A DNA stretch of 64,000 nucleotides, taken from NCBI RefSeq assembly GCF_963678635.1, contig NC_087071.1:17915613-17979612 (forward strand), in the 5' to 3' direction. The stretch comes from Symsagittifera roscoffensis (taxonomy: Eukaryota; Xenacoelomorpha; Acoela; Convolutidae). Under the pieces are notes generated by a model. The model did not search any database and had not been told where the DNA came from. It was given only the letters and a program-made list of their open reading frames with translations. The position numbers and the translations under genes were made by a program. Below, piece after piece: positions 1 to 10,211 of the stretch; the stretch's first letter is position 1, and every line of letters begins with the position of its first letter.

Positions 1-265
1 TAGTTTCCTTATTTTCGCTTAGGCTATTCCAGTCGATTGTTTGACGTGTTTACTGGTGTATAATGTTAAACTAGACGCTTATAAAAATCTGCTGTTTTTC
101 ATCCAAGTGTTTGTATTTTCTTCAGTTTGGGGTATTTTTTTTCTTTTTTTTTAGGACGAGAGGCTCAGTTTTGTCCATATTTTTAAATTTTTCTTCTAAT
201 ATGAGTTGAATAATGTCTGAAAGGTCCCAAACTGATTAATCGCCGATAACATTTCTTCTACATAG

Positions 266-3200
266 ATCTACGTGGCGGGTGGTTTTGACGGCAGTTCTCG
301 TCTCTCCAGTATGGAAGTGTATGACCCAAATTTGGACAAATGGGAGATGATGCCTCAGATGACCATAGGCAGAGAGGGCTCCTCCCTTGTAGTGTGTGCT
401 GATATGATATACTGTATCGGGGGATACGACGGAATGACCATACTGCGATCGGTAAGTTTGTTGATCGTTCCGACCGCGTCACTGATAGTGACAGGAAGAA
501 GAATTAGCTTGTTTGTTTTCCGTCCGGTTTTGAATACCGCAAAAGAGCTCATAAGTAAGCAATTGTGGTATTGTATTAAAACCCTATCAGCCGTTATTGG
601 GATTACGAAAAAAATCAACAACTTTTTCCCAGTTAAGAGGTCCGAATTTTTTCGTTTTTCATTCAGGTTGACAAACGAAATTTTATGAAAGACAATAAAC
701 TTTCAATTTATATCTAAGTTAGCCTGTATTAATTTAGCTAATAATACTTCTTGTTTTTTGCAGCTTTTGGCTTAATTTAATCGGCTTTAACTGTAAAATA
801 AGCAACAGAAATCTTGGCTCCACTGACCGAATTGTTTTCCACAAGTGCAGCGTATTGTCATATTACGAAGTTCACTTTTTTCGACGAAAGTGTTCATTAA
901 AAATGTTCACATAACCTGTTTCTGAGAGTGATGAGAAAAAACCGAGTGATTTTCACTTATATAGGTCTTGATAATTATTGTTTGTATTTTTTAAGGAAAA
1001 TAGTATCAAAATGCTCTGATACAACTACAATTAATGTATGCATGAATTGCCTCAGGTATATAGGCTTTTTTAAGAGTAATGAACGTAGTTAATTACTCTA
1101 TAGGTCTTGGTATTTTTTTTGTTTTTTTTTCAGGAAAAATTTGTTCGCGCTCACATTTGATTTTTCGAGGTTGATTTTTTTCTTTTTAAGTTTAGTTCCT
1201 TTCCTTTTAAAAGGAAGGCGAGCTTGGTTATCGAACAGCAAAAATAAAAGTTTGATCGACTTCTAATTTCGAAATTAGAATTTATTATCAGATTTCCCAG
1301 CGAAATCTGAGCTAAGTTCGTCTGCTAAAAGGTGAGTAAGTTGCGCTCTCCAATTACGAGAGCGGATATAGCGCGAATAAACGTAATCAATGGGTTATTT
1401 TTACGAGAAAATGCCAATCATAAACAGTTCTTGGAATTGAAATAGCTCTAAAATGATTTAATTTTTTTAAAAAAGTAAAACAACGAAGGGGTTTTCAATG
1501 ATATAGGTCTTGATGGTTTTGTTTGATTTGGTGATATGTTACAATAGGTGGTAATTTTGAGTATAGTGCATGTATCAAATTCAGAACTATTATCCATAAT
1601 ATAGTCATTTCACTTTCAATCAATTGTTCTACTGCTAAAATAGTTTTTGTAAACACATTATTCTGCCAAATGAAATGCAATTCAAAAACCAAAATTTACA
1701 CTTCTTTTGCCAAAAAATTTGGCTTTTCAAATAAATTTTAAATAATGTGCGAAGTATAACAAAAAGCGATTCCAGCTATTGAAATTGAGCTTACCACCCT
1801 TAGTAATATATCAACTTTGATTTTTGTGTTTCAGGAGAAAGTTCTAAAATGCTCTATTAACTACATAAAGGCATCATAAATATCAATGCATTTATAAATG
1901 CTTTTAGGTATCTATGTTTTTTTCAAGTTTTGGTCAAGTTCATTTGCTAAAAGATAGGAAATTCGCGCTCTCCAATTACAAAAGTAGAAAAGGTGCAAAG
2001 ATTGTGATATTTTCTAAGTTTCGAAAGTGGATTTTGTTTCTTTGTAATAAAAAATTAAACCTTTGATCCAGTTATCTTATATTGGGATCGTTTTTCAAAA
2101 AAACGGCATTAGTAAAGAGTTCTTGAAGTTCAAAGAGTTTTAATATGATGTATTTTTTCTGCGAATTACTTTCAACTGTTTTTTTTTTCGTTTTTTTTTT
2201 GTGTTCTGTTACACGTGTCCAACCTTTTGTTGGCTTAGTTCAATTGCATGTTAATAGCATGTGCTTGATATCCGCTTAGCTAGTGACAAGTGCTTGATTA
2301 TCTAGAAGAGCACATGGCGCAGTTGGAAGTACGTGAGAAAATACATCTATAGGTCCATGTTTTGTAGCCGGCTCATAGAAAGTTTTTTTTTCAAGACTGC
2401 TTCTTTTTTTGCTTATTTAGAATTATTTTTGCCGTTTTTGTCGCTTGTGTTAGCGAATTGCAGCTAAGTGTCTGTGTTAAGTAAGTTCAGCCTTAAATCT
2501 AGCCCTGGAAATATTTGGGTTTTCCGGAGCTGACTGATCGATTGATGATTTTTTGTACTAGTCAGTTGCAATTTGGTATACACATGCGCGAGAAAATCAT
2601 TGAAACGTCAAAATCTATTAGGTGATTCTATTTATTTGTAAAATTGTTTATTCTTGAATAGAGTTAAATGCAATTAATTTATTTCAAGAAACACCTTGGG
2701 GGAAGGGAACGCTCAACCGTCAATGTGTTTTTAAATCTCAATTTAAATGTTAAGTCAAGATTAAGACTTTTCTCATGCATGGGCATTTTATTTTGATGAC
2801 CACAGAATTGTCTTGAATACTTATAACTCGTTATTTCTTTGCTCAGTTGGGCCGAATATTTTATCAATAATTGTTTTGGAATTTTAAACCTTTATTCAAA
2901 TGCTTCGAAGTTTACTCTAACTGAAATATAAGCTTTTCTTGAAAGGATAGAGTTTTTAGATAACATTCGACGCGAAACTAAGATAAAGAAAATTGTTATT
3001 ACCTTTGAAGACATACCGCTGCTTGGTTGAAAAGTTAGAAACAAACTTGAACGTTCAGTTGGTGACTCAGTAAAGTTAGGTTAGGTTTATCAAAAACGAA
3101 CAGTCAATGATAAAGGATCCTTGAACATCAAATAACTTTACGGTGATGCATTTTTTTGTGAAAGTCGAAAGCGGTGACGCATCGGTAGTGATGGCGCTCA

Positions 3201-6200
3201 GCAATCATATGATTGCGGGTTCAATTCGCCTGTGCGCTGCAAATTGCAAAGCTCCTGTAAGATAGTTATAGCTTAGTTACCCTTAAAAAAATTATTTTCC
3301 TGGTTAGGCCTCTAGCCGGGTTAATAAAAATGAGAAGTAAGCTTTGATGTTAATCTGTCGTCCTAGGTGAACAGGTTCGATCCCCGCGAGGGTCGTTGGA
3401 TAACAGTGACTCCTCTCTCAGTAGGCAGATCAGGAGCAGGTGTGGCAGTGGTAGATGATATGATATACGTGTGTGGGGGATTTGACGGAAGCCAACATCT
3501 CTCAGGTTTGCTCCCTACTTTCAACCACTGCTGATAATGAGTAATTTGTTTAGGTTTGTTTCAGTAACAGTGGAAAACTTGAAGAAACTTTAAGCCAAGT
3601 AATTTCACAATCACTCGGAAATAGAGTGAATTGAAGTCAGTTTTCAAGAGTCCATGACTTTAAAGAAAGTGTTTTTCATTAAAAGATTTTTATAAGTAGT
3701 TTTTTTTTGGAAAACATTTGTCTGTTTATTATTGTTCCAACCTTTTCATGAAGTGGGATGGTACTGTGGCGTACGTTTTTGGTTTTTTTCCTCCGGTTTT
3801 CGATACCCCAGGGAAGGCTGGTAGGGGGTCAAATGTGGTATCGTGTTAAAGCCTTATTGATTGTGATTCTCCAAAAATTAAACAGCAAATGGCGCAAAGA
3901 AAAGAAGCTCAACTGGTGGATTTTTAATTTAAGAAAGCCCATCGAAATGAAAAAATTGCCTCCTTTTGATCAATTTTACTTAAATTCAATTGACTGAGAT
4001 AGTGGAATAATTTGACCAATGTTATAAAGTTCTTGAAATTCGAAGAGCTTTTGCTGATAAATTTTCATCTTGGCAATTGAATGTTTTTTGGAAATGTTTC
4101 GCTTCCCTTGAGATCATTTAAACTCTTTCATATGTCTGTTGGCTATGGTTTTTTCTTCTAATACAGGCGTGGAGTGCTATAACCCACGGATGGACATGTG
4201 GAGTTCGGTGGCCAACATGCACAACGCCAGATGCTACTCCAGCACAGCCGCACTGGAAAAGAAACTGTACTGTGCAGCAGGGTAAGCATCAGCCACCGTG
4301 GCCGTTGTTTTTGTTTCTCTCCTGACAGAAGCACCCTTTTCAAACTGTCACAGTCTTTACACTTGCGAAGCTAGTGTATTAGTACAAACCTTCTTTTTTC
4401 CAACCTAAGTCGCAAATATTGGTGCGGCACTTTTATGGTGCGGGACCCTAATATAATAATGGTGGGGAACCTTTGCAGCTTTTTGATAGCATGTGTCTTG
4501 ACATTCGAACAGTAATAAATTGACACAGTTGATGCATTTTTAATTCATCAAATGAACCGAAAAAAGCTATTTGTTTCGAATAACATCACAATAATAAAAA
4601 CTCGATTTCAGGAATTTTCTAACTCAATATATCTCGCAATTTTTTAAAATGCATAATTTATACATAATTTGGCTTTATGCTTTGCTATTTGTTACATGCA
4701 AAGTTAGTGTGGGTGCCTGCAGTTTGTTATATTCCAAATTATTAATTGCAAAATTGAGTCTATATGTATTTGGTGCTGAATCGCATTAGCAATTTGTTAG
4801 CATATGTAGCTGCTTTATTCGTGACTAGTGTTTGTAAGTTGTTAAGCTTGAGTGGCTGAGGGGATAGTGCGTGAGACTCAAAATCTCTTGATTGCAGTAG
4901 GTCGCAGATTCGGATCCTACACGTAGCCGAGTTTTTGCTAACTCGAGGCTTATTTCTATATTTTCTCTTTTCACTTGATAGAGCTGATTTTTGGTCGTGT
5001 TCTCGCAAGTGTTTGCGAAGCGCAGCTTCGCCTCTGTGTGAAACTTCAAATTTCTTGACTGAAACACATGCGGAGCGTAATGTGATGGTTTGTTGCAACT
5101 GTTTTTCAACCTAAGTCGCAATTAAATTCTTAGTGTCTTTTTTGGATCATTTTTTGTAGTTTGAATTGGCAGTATATACCATGTATTTTGACATTTTATT
5201 AGTAATCAACAGTTGATGCTTTTCAATTCTTTAAATGAACTGAAAAACCGCTATTTGTTTCATACAATGGTTTACAAATTTCGATTTTAGAAATTTCATC
5301 ACTTAACATATTTTTGAAAGGCATAATTTATACTTATTTTGGCTCAAAACATTCCAATTTAATACATGCAGAAAAATGAGGTTTATGCAAAATTTGTGTT
5401 TTTGTACATTTTAAAGCTCCTGAAACTTCTGTCGCTCTCTCGCTTAGGTTTGCGAAATCGTTTGGCCTCTGTGTTTGAGTGCTCAGTGTTTGAAATGGGC
5501 TTGTTTTTTTGAAAAAGACCGTTTTTACCCAATGTCTCTTGGTTTGCTCGAACTCGATTAGATTATGGATTGTTGAAGTATTGTGAGAAACTCTCTTTTT
5601 TTAGTTAATCAGCCGCAGGCCTAATCCGAAGGTTAATTGTTAAAAGTTTCTATGCGTTTCTTTAATAGGGGGAGAAGCAAAATATCTTTCAAGTCAGAAT
5701 GACATTCCTTGATTTTTTTATATGGAAATTGGAACTGTTAGATCGCTAGTAGCTCTTGTTACGGCGGTAAAGTTGTATATGATGCTAAATCGTAATAATT
5801 CGAACTAGTATAACTGGGTATATTCGTATAAGACCCTGTATACATTATTATATGTATGATAAATTGAACAATATTGTATTTGTAAAATAGCACCAAAAAA
5901 CTTATGTGCTACCAACTAAAACGATTAAATTTTTCAGTCCAGTAGTAGAAGAGTTAAATTTTTAGTTCAGTCGTAGAAGATTCAAATTATTCTATAAAAT
6001 TGTAAGGTCTTTATCGTCAGTAGAAACTCGTAATTGCAAGTACCGGAAACAGAGTTTAAAATTGGTTAAGATTTGTCTAGTTATTGTATTAGATAAACAA
6101 AAGGGAGAGGAGGACTAAGAGGGTTATCTCTTAAATAATAAAGTTTAAGTCCAAGAACAATATAAGTTAGATTTTAGTGAAAGTATATTTGAAGATAACG

Positions 6201-6740
6201 TTTACATTGAAATTTTGAATTTGAAATGCGAAGCAGTAAGTTCCCATATTTGAAGTTTTGAATCAATCGCAAAGTCACTGACTTGATTTTGTAAAACATT
6301 TCATTGCCTGATTTTGCTTAGTTGTAAAAAGTCGGGGTCAAAATATTTAAGTTCTAAAATCTATTCGTGGAATTGCACCTGCTTATTGAACATAGCTGTG
6401 ATCAAGATAAAAAAATCACAAAATCAAAAAATGGTTTATTTGTTGGCTACCGGGATTTGAATACCCCGCCACTCGTCGAGCAGTCCCATTTCGTCGCCAC
6501 TATACCAAGTGAACCTCATTATTATCGGGTTTATTCGGTTTTAAACCAAAAACGCAACATTTCCACGCGAATGCGCTTTCCATCCTTTTTCATTTATCAC
6601 TGTTTGTGTTTAGATACGATGGTGCAACTCTGTTGAATTCAGCCGAGCGGTTCGACCCTCTGTCCAATAAGTGGTCACCTGTAGCCGCAATGTCAACTCC
6701 TCGATGTGATGCAGGCATTTGCGTCTATCAACGATATTAG
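266..6740 (+). CDS. KLHL12: Kelch-like protein 12, C-terminal four exons (5' end outside window)
   Basis: Exons 266-451, 3367-3505, 4167-4281 and 6614-6740 join in frame (GT-AG introns) to 188 residues plus stop. They spell the last kelch blades: [27 protein letters not shown] and LYCAAGYDG, each followed by the conserved Tyr/Phe-Asp-Pro and Trp of a kelch repeat. The ending [14 protein letters not shown] closely follows the KLHL12 C-terminus as I know it (RCDAGVCV), and blade order also fits KLHL12 better than KLHL8, 18 or 20. In the family, the kelch propeller recruits substrates (SEC31, Dishevelled) to a CUL3 ubiquitin ligase bound by the N-terminal BTB/BACK domains, which must lie upstream of base 1. 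Introns (2.9, 0.66 and 2.3 kb) are filled with repeats. No AATAAA is evident just after the stop. Kelch identity is certain; the KLHL12 assignment is by eye. Confidence 0.85.
940..2215 (+). repeat. Cluster of family A repeat copies in KLHL12 intron
   Basis: At least three overlapping or broken copies of the A family lie here. Each has the lead motif TATAGGTCTTG followed by a T-rich stretch and a 'caggaaaaa' motif (near 962, 1101 and 1505). The clearest starts at 1072 with AAGAGTAATGAACG and runs to about 1480 with the family body (cccagcgaaat, ctccaattacgagag). No coding potential seen. Confidence 0.6.
3178..3240 (+). repeat. tRNA-derived SINE head
   Basis: An A-box-like segment (GGTAGTGATGGCG) is followed about 30 bases later by a B box (GGGTTCAATTCGCC), and the middle forms an anticodon-arm-like palindrome around CAATCATATGATTG. 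It lies in the KLHL12 intron, 130 bases upstream of an exon. The 5' half does not fold well, so a SINE promoter is more likely than a working tRNA gene. Confidence 0.55.
4395..5480 (+). repeat. Two direct copies of a family E element in KLHL12 intron
   Basis: The segment from 4398 (CCTAAGTCGCAA) repeats at about 5106 with the same order of motifs downstream (cagttgatgc, aatgaac..aaa, gctatttgttt, gcataatttata). The first copy ends in a perfect hairpin GCGAAGCGCAGCTTCGC near 5017 followed by CTCTGTG; the second ends in a decayed form near 5450. Related hairpin ends occur at 9660, 15800, 18137, 25275 and 26280. Non-coding. Confidence 0.55.
4846..4935 (+). repeat. tRNA-Leu(CAA)-like sequence, probably SINE head
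   Basis: GTGGCTGAGGGGATAGTGCG reads as a leucine tRNA D arm. GAGACTCAAAATCTC gives a 4-bp anticodon stem with loop CTCAAAA, hence anticodon CAA. The T-arm region (GTAGG ... CCTAC around AGATTCGGATCC) has an enlarged loop, so it is unlikely to make a functional tRNA. It sits inside the family E copy. Confidence 0.55.
6442..6508 (-). repeat. tRNA-derived SINE head, minus strand
   Basis: On the minus strand TTGGTATAGTGGCGACG resembles a D arm/A box and GGGGTATTCAAATCCC a T arm/B box, about 45 bases apart. It lies just upstream of the last KLHL12 exon. Confidence 0.55.
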
Positions 6741-6938
6741 TGTACACGCTCCAAAACCTCTATTTAAAGTCATCGCAAAATAATGATTAGGTCTTTTCTG
6801 TTAATCTGTTAACATTGAATAATTTCCTTAACCCATTACTGATTTAGCTTGGTACTTGCATGTGAGACCCCAAAAGCTAAGCCTACCCCCAATTTCCAGG
6901 AAAAAACAACGCCAGAAAACTTTAAAATCACCTAAAAT

Positions 6939-8505
6939 CAGGGCTGTCATATTGTTAACTAAAACGTTTTTAACATGTTAACATGTTAATTATATGAAAA
7001 AAACACGTTAAAAACAAAATTGAGTTTTAAAATCACTCATTGAGTTGTTTAAAGAGAAAAGCCAGCTTTCCAGCCTTCTCGACGCCCAAAGAACTTCGGA
7101 GTTTTCCATAAGTGAGTCCGAGAGTTGAGAAACACTGCTCCAATCCTGCACTGGAGGAGATAGCATTGGCCAGTGTCGATGCATAGTCGACCAATTCTTT
7201 CGAGAATCCCAGTCGAAGTCCACTTCTCCACCAAGCTTCACTCTCGACCTTTTTGTAACCCTCAGCAAAAAGGTATTCGTTATAGGGAGGAACTTTTGCC
7301 ATGTAATTTGTGAGCTCCGGCATGATATTTTCACCAGCCGTTTCACGGATGTAGTCGATGGCTTGTCTTGTTTCATCCGGATTCTGGTCCTCTCCGGCAT
7401 ACTTGTGATCGAGCAAATTAGCCGCTAGGACGACGGGTAGAATGGCCTGCTGAACTCGCTTAGCGACGGCACTTGCATACTGAATTGGTGCTTGTCCGGC
7501 AACATTTTTCCAGAGCTTGAATGTTTCCGACAAAGTGCAAGAATTTTTCTGCAAATTGTCCAACGTAACCCCGACTGATTTCATGAACTGAAGAATATCT
7601 TCTGCAGATCTCTTCAGAGATATTTCTTCCATATGACGAAATACCATGTCGGTATTCTTCAGATGCTTGTTCGCTATTTCTGCAAGCATAAGCCAGTTCT
7701 TCTGGAACTCCTTCCTGACATGCTCCATCTGCTCACGCGTGACTTGAACAAGATATTCTGTTGTGTGACTTTCTCCAATAGTACTCATCGTGTTCACTAG
7801 ATAACATTTGCCACAATGATAAAAGCTGACACCGAGAACAGGTTCATTGGTCAATGTCGACCAACCATCGATAGCAAGTGTGACGTTGGAGCCCGACACC
7901 ATTCGCTTCACTTTCGTTTGTTCACTTGCATAAATTTCGTCCAGTAACTCTCCACCAATCCTTCGGCGATCTGGAACAGTTGTTCCTGGTCGCAGAAATT
8001 GGACAAGCTTCGCGAGATGCTTGTTTGACGCGGCATTAAACGGAGTGTTGGTTGCGATGAAATATCGAGTCACAAGGATATCGCTCTCATGCTGCCTCGT
8101 GGGATTAGTGGAGATGACATTGAGAGCTGTCTGTCTCTTCTTTGGAGCCGGCGGAGCAGATGATGTTGTAGTGGCAGAAGATGTGGATTGCTCCTGGATG
8201 TCATCGTCATCGTCCACATTCCGGCAATCCCTCATGTGCTTCTCCATGCGTGCCGCATTGTTCACAACCTCAAAACCGCAGGTCTTGCATTTGGCCCGTT
8301 TAACGCCGCCAACGATAATCTCTTTGAAGCTGTACCACACGTCTTTCTTCTGCCGCGGCATGACACAATCTGAAATAAATATTTGTTAGTGTATGACGCA
8401 TGCTGTTAGTACATCATGTGTTAAAAACAATGGTACCAATAGGTGTTATTAACATGTTAAATATAGGTCTGTTAATAACACCTTGTTAATAACATGACAG
8501 CCCTG
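6939..8505 (-). mobile_element. hAT-superfamily DNA transposon with intact ends and 8-bp target duplication
   Basis: The left end CAGGGCTGTCATATTGTTAAC (first 20 bases) matches the inverted right end CAGGGCTGTCATGTTATTAAC except at two positions. Both sides are flanked by the same 8 bases, CCTAAAAT (6931-6938 and 8506-8513), the target-site duplication size of hAT transposons. Inside the ends lie further TGTTAAT/ATTAACA subterminal motifs. Element length is 1567 bp. The exact duplication and open transposase frame point to a recent insertion. Confidence 0.95.
7033..8361 (-). CDS. hAT transposase, central part missing
   Basis: This 442-residue uninterrupted frame starts 144 bases inside the right terminal repeat. 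Residues about 8-45 form a BED zinc finger (C-x2-C, then H-x3-C at KHMRDC). An acidic/Ser-Thr linker follows. Near residue 165, AIDGWSTLTNEPVLGVS is the DUF659/RNase-H start with the first catalytic Asp. The C-terminal 60 residues (SSAGLEQCFSTLG... to KLAFLFKQLNE) are the hATC dimerisation domain. After VQVTREQMEHVRKEF the frame jumps to sequence typical of the region well downstream, so the block that normally carries the second catalytic Asp and part of the insertion domain is absent. Family members are usually 600-700 residues. I infer an in-frame internal deletion: DNA binding and dimerisation may remain, catalysis probably not. A spliced intron cannot replace the loss, because the frame is continuous. 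Confidence 0.9.
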   Translation of the reverse strand: MPRQKKDVWYSFKEIIVGGVKRAKCKTCGFEVVNNAARMEKHMRDCRNVDDDDDIQEQSTSSATTTSSAPPAPKKRQTALNVISTNPTRQHESDILVTRYFIATNTPFNAASNKHLAKLVQFLRPGTTVPDRRRIGGELLDEIYASEQTKVKRMVSGSNVTLAIDGWSTLTNEPVLGVSFYHCGKCYLVNTMSTIGESHTTEYLVQVTREQMEHVRKEFQKNWLMLAEIANKHLKNTDMVFRHMEEISLKRSAEDILQFMKSVGVTLDNLQKNSCTLSETFKLWKNVAGQAPIQYASAVAKRVQQAILPVVLAANLLDHKYAGEDQNPDETRQAIDYIRETAGENIMPELTNYMAKVPPYNEYLFAEGYKKVESEAWWRSGLRLGFSKELVDYASTLANAISSSAGLEQCFSTLGLTYGKLRSSLGVEKAGKLAFLFKQLNE

Positions 8506-8749
8506 CCTAAAATGTGAAAATCGATAATTTTAGGTTGGGATTAGGGTAAAAACGCCCAAATTAATGTATTTTGCATATTTTTGTTACATAATGTTCTTTT
8601 GACTTAAAAATTACAAAAGAAAACCTTATTTAATAATTCCCGTTTGATTAAAACAGGTGTTATGAAAATGTGTGGGATTGGAATTTTTATTATTTTTATT
8701 TTTTTTTTGAAACGTGTTTGAAAAATTTTTCAATTTTTTCAAAAATTTG

Positions 8750-9440
8750 GTTATCAAAAACTACCCTACCGATTTTCAAAAAAGTGGTACCAATGGAAAT
8801 TCCGCCCACTCCCCTGTGTGCCTGCATAATCCCCTAGTCTCTTTTCACCTTACTCCACTTTCTACAGCTCGAAATTTGAAAAACTACCCGAAATTTGAAA
8901 AAGTGTGTGGAGGGAATTTTTGGCCCAAATTTTTGGGTTTTATACATTTTCTCCAAAACTACCATCCAAATCTGAGATTTTGGGTTCAACGGATAGAACA
9001 GGATGTGGGAAGCTCCCCTGCCTAAGCGGCTACACCCCATTTATTACACAAAAAGTTCTGGCCCTACGAAAAGTCAAATTTTTGATTTTTTGACCGTTTT
9101 TAAAATTTTCTGGTTTTTCTCAAAACCTACTCTACCAAACCTAAGATTTTAGTTTCAATTGAAAGGAAGGGTTGTTATAAGCGCTCCTGCAAAAGAGGTT
9201 TTACCCTATTTTTTTTTTAACACAAAAATAATGACCCTCGGAAAACTCGAATTTTCGATTTTTTTAAACCATTTTTTGAAACTTTTCGCGATAACTGATT
9301 AGGTTCAATGGATTTTAGGTTCAACGGATGAAAAGTTGTAAGAAGCTTCCTTGCATAAGCGGTGACGCCCAAATTTTTTTGCACAAAAAGTTATGGCCCT
9401 CGGAAAAGTCGAACTTTCGATTTTTTGTTGGTTGTTGAGA
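8750..9440. repeat. Short satellite, about four units of roughly 168 bp
   Basis: A motif AGC(T/G)(C/T)CC(C)TGC..AAG(C)GG followed by 'acacaaaaagttatggccctcggaaaagtcgaa' recurs at about 8810 (diverged), 9011, 9180 and 9344, giving spacings near 169 and 164 bases for the best pairs. Each unit also carries 'caaaac(c)tac.ctacc..ttc'. Units are degenerate; the short open frames across them reflect the low stop density of the repeat, not a gene. Confidence 0.6.
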
Positions 9441-10211
9441 AAATTTTTGCTGGTGGTTGAGATATATGTTATGAAAAGAACTAACTTTTAAAAAAACGCA
9501 ATTTTTGACCCTTAATCGTCTGTGGACCAAAAAGAAAACACTAAGAAGTAGCCCAGGGCTATGGTAACTCAATTAGAAAAGATTAGAAGATTGAACTTGG
9601 TTTAGAATTTGGTTTTTTAGATGTTTTTTTTCTCCATTATTTTGTTTTGTATCGCAAGTGGTGCGAAGCTCAGCATCGCCTCTGTAGGGTAATTTTGTTC
9701 CCCTTTTTTTCTAATTTTCAATTTAGAAATTTCCATAATCAATCTCCACGCGACATAACAGAAAAGACGAACACCTCAAAATTTTCTACGACTAAACGAG
9801 TAGCCTGTAAATTATGTATTTCTCTAGATGAAATTTTGTAAGCTATACTTAAATTTGTTGATGTTTTTTGCACATAGTGTAATTGATGCCCAATTTGATG
9901 TTTTTCTTGTAAAAATTCGTAAATTTTCAAGACTTGCGCGATAGCAGTTAGTAAATTGTAGTTCAAATTAAATCAATTTAAAAAAGAAAAAAATTCGATC
10001 TTAATTTATTTTCTCTGTTCACGAATTGTGTCAGCATAACCAGGTAAAGCATCAAGTAAATGAAAATACAAAATTTATTCGAAATTTGAAAATTTTATCA
10101 GAGGTACAAAATATACGTGAGCTGAGCTGCAAATTTGGCATCATATTCTACCAAAATACTAAATAATACTGCAGTTGAAAAGTTACAAACAACATATTTT
10201 CAGAAGTGGCA

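Larger units (their letters stand above)
6741..10191. other. Intergenic region between KLHL12 and RRN3-like genes
   Basis: Outside the hAT element (6939-8505) and the satellite (about 8750-9440) I see no gene. Near 9655-9690 there is an isolated hairpin end of family E (gtgcgaagctcagcatcgcctctg). The rest is AT-rich and unassigned. Confidence 0.6.

Noticed and set aside
4760-5098. 112-codon minus-strand ORF
   Set aside because: Runs through the tRNA-like head and hairpin of repeat E; no protein-like composition.
7008-7400. 130-codon minus-strand ORF overlapping the transposase
   Set aside because: Out-of-frame shadow of the hAT transposase.
8021-8389. 122-codon plus-strand ORF
   Set aside because: Antisense shadow of the hAT transposase N-terminus.
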